Part shown: one piece after another, positions 29,272 to 30,066 of the stretch
How the letters are laid out: every line of letters begins with the position of its first letter
Numbering within the stretch: the first letter of the stretch is position 1
Source of the DNA: a virus
Length of the DNA stretch: 30,066 nt
IMG/VR virus record: IMGVR_UViG_3300028840_001140
Coordinates: 1 to 30,066 of that record
Reading direction: 5' to 3' (one strand)
Notes under the pieces: generated by a model
Told to the model about the DNA's origin: nothing
Seen by the model: the letters and a program-made list of their open reading frames with translations, nothing else
Database searches by the model: none
Translations under genes and position numbers: made by a program

Positions 29272-30066
29272 CCCGACCCTCTCGCAGCTTGAAGCCCTCC
29301 TCCGGGGCATTCAGAGCGACGTGCCGCAGGAGTTGGCCTCCGACTTCGACGCGCTGTCTCGGTCCCTGACCGCGACCACCAAGTCCGGCACCCAGAACCT
29401 CGCGCAGATCAAGGCCAACATCAAGGCGTTCGAGCAGTGGGAGAAGGCCGTCAAGAAGTACCAGAAGACGGCCGATGGGTCCACGCACGCGGCGAAGGCC
29501 CAGCTTGCCCTCATCACCTCCCTCACCGCCGCCTACAGCAAGCTCTCCCTCGAAGCCACCAAGGCCGCCGCCGCCCAGTCGAAGGCCGCGCACGCCGCCA
29601 AGCTGTCCGCCGCTGCCGCCGAAAGGGCCGCCAAGAAGCAGCCGAGGTTCCCCGGGGAGAAGGGTTTCCACGAGAAGGCCGTCAAGGACATCGGCAAGGT
29701 GCTGAAGGGTGCCGCGTCGGATGTGCCCGCCGAGTTGGCCGAGGACTTCGTGAAGCTCCAGAAGGCCCTGAAGGTCGTGGCCGAGGAGGGCGTCCGCACC
29801 GAGGCGTCCCTCTCCACGCTGGTCAACGCCCTGGTGGACTGGAACAAGGCCATCACCAAGTTCGCGATGAGTGGCAAGCAGGTCTCGGTCGGCTTCCACA
29901 CCATGTCCAAGGAGATCCGGGGCCTCTCGAAGGACTTCACCAACCTCGAAGACATGGCGCGGATTGCCTTCAAGGGCATCGTCCAGAACGCCGAGAACGC
30001 GAAGAAGAAGTGGAAGCGCGGTCGCCCGCAGATCATCCCCCCGATGTGGGAGGGACATGAGGGCAG
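29264..30066 (+). CDS. Tape measure protein, N-terminal part (cut by window end)
   Basis: The ATG at 29264 overlaps the chaperone stop and the frame stays open to the window edge (267 codons). The protein is almost all helix and rich in Ala, Lys, Glu and Gln (LSQLEALLRGIQSDVPQELA, KAAAAQSKAAHAAKLSAAAA). It has an internal duplication: SDVPQELASDFDALSRSL with WEKAVKKY about 30 residues later recurs as SDVPAELAEDFVKLQKAL with WNKAITKF. Tape measure proteins set tail length and follow the G/GT chaperones. The family assignment rests on position and composition. Confidence 0.75.
   Translation, partial: MADPTLSQLEALLRGIQSDVPQELASDFDALSRSLTATTKSGTQNLAQIKANIKAFEQWEKAVKKYQKTADGSTHAAKAQLALITSLTAAYSKLSLEATKAAAAQSKAAHAAKLSAAAAERAAKKQPRFPGEKGFHEKAVKDIGKVLKGAASDVPAELAEDFVKLQKALKVVAEEGVRTEASLSTLVNALVDWNKAITKFAMSGKQVSVGFHTMSKEIRGLSKDFTNLEDMARIAFKGIVQNAENAKKKWKRGRPQIIPPMWEGHEG

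Overview
The window is a GC-rich stretch of a tailed double-stranded DNA phage genome, most likely a siphovirus with an HK97-type head. All genes I can support lie on the + strand, are tightly packed, and often share start/stop overlaps such as ATGA, TGATG, TAATG and GTGA. I see no integrase, repressor, tRNA or CRISPR array, so nothing points to lysogeny. The host cannot be named. A WlbA-type sugar dehydrogenase and a lipoprotein signal peptide fit a Gram-negative, high-GC host, but this is inference.

Layout. (1) 1-6239: end of a structural/host-attachment and possible lysis module. It holds an HNH gene broken by a 32-bp tandem duplication, virion proteins, a beta-helix tail spike with two chitin-binding-like modules, a long fibre/baseplate protein with AKDATV repeats, and small membrane proteins. 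(2) 6240-7662: about 1.4 kb without a convincing gene, full of dyads, direct repeats and purine/pyrimidine tracts; a candidate replication, packaging or regulatory region. (3) 7663-16499: mostly small unknown proteins, with a sigma-like factor (and perhaps a second, divergent one), a WlbA-like UDP-sugar dehydrogenase, a trypsin-like lipoprotein protease, an HNH endonuclease, zinc-binding and membrane proteins, and a sulfotransferase-like protein. (4) 16549-18615: a glycosyltransferase fusion (GT4 + GT2 + TPR-like). (5) 18687-30066: packaging and morphogenesis: putative small terminase, EcoRI-type adenine methyltransferase, large terminase, portal with a MuF-like tail, prohead protease, capsid, decoration-like protein, head-tail connectors, major tail protein, tail chaperones and the start of the tape measure.

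Main signals. The tail chaperone gene ends in a correctly phased G GGA AAC slippery heptamer, nine bases before a strong two-part stem-loop, and the -1 frame runs open to the tape measure start. This is a textbook gpG/gpGT-style programmed frameshift, here with a cysteine-rich extension. The motif CGGTTATAACAGG stands just upstream of the start codon after three of the gaps between gene blocks, with a variant inside the protease gene; together with the phage's own sigma-like factor this suggests a -10-like phage promoter class. The dehydrogenase, glycosyltransferase fusion and sulfotransferase-like protein together suggest phage-directed glycan building or decoration.
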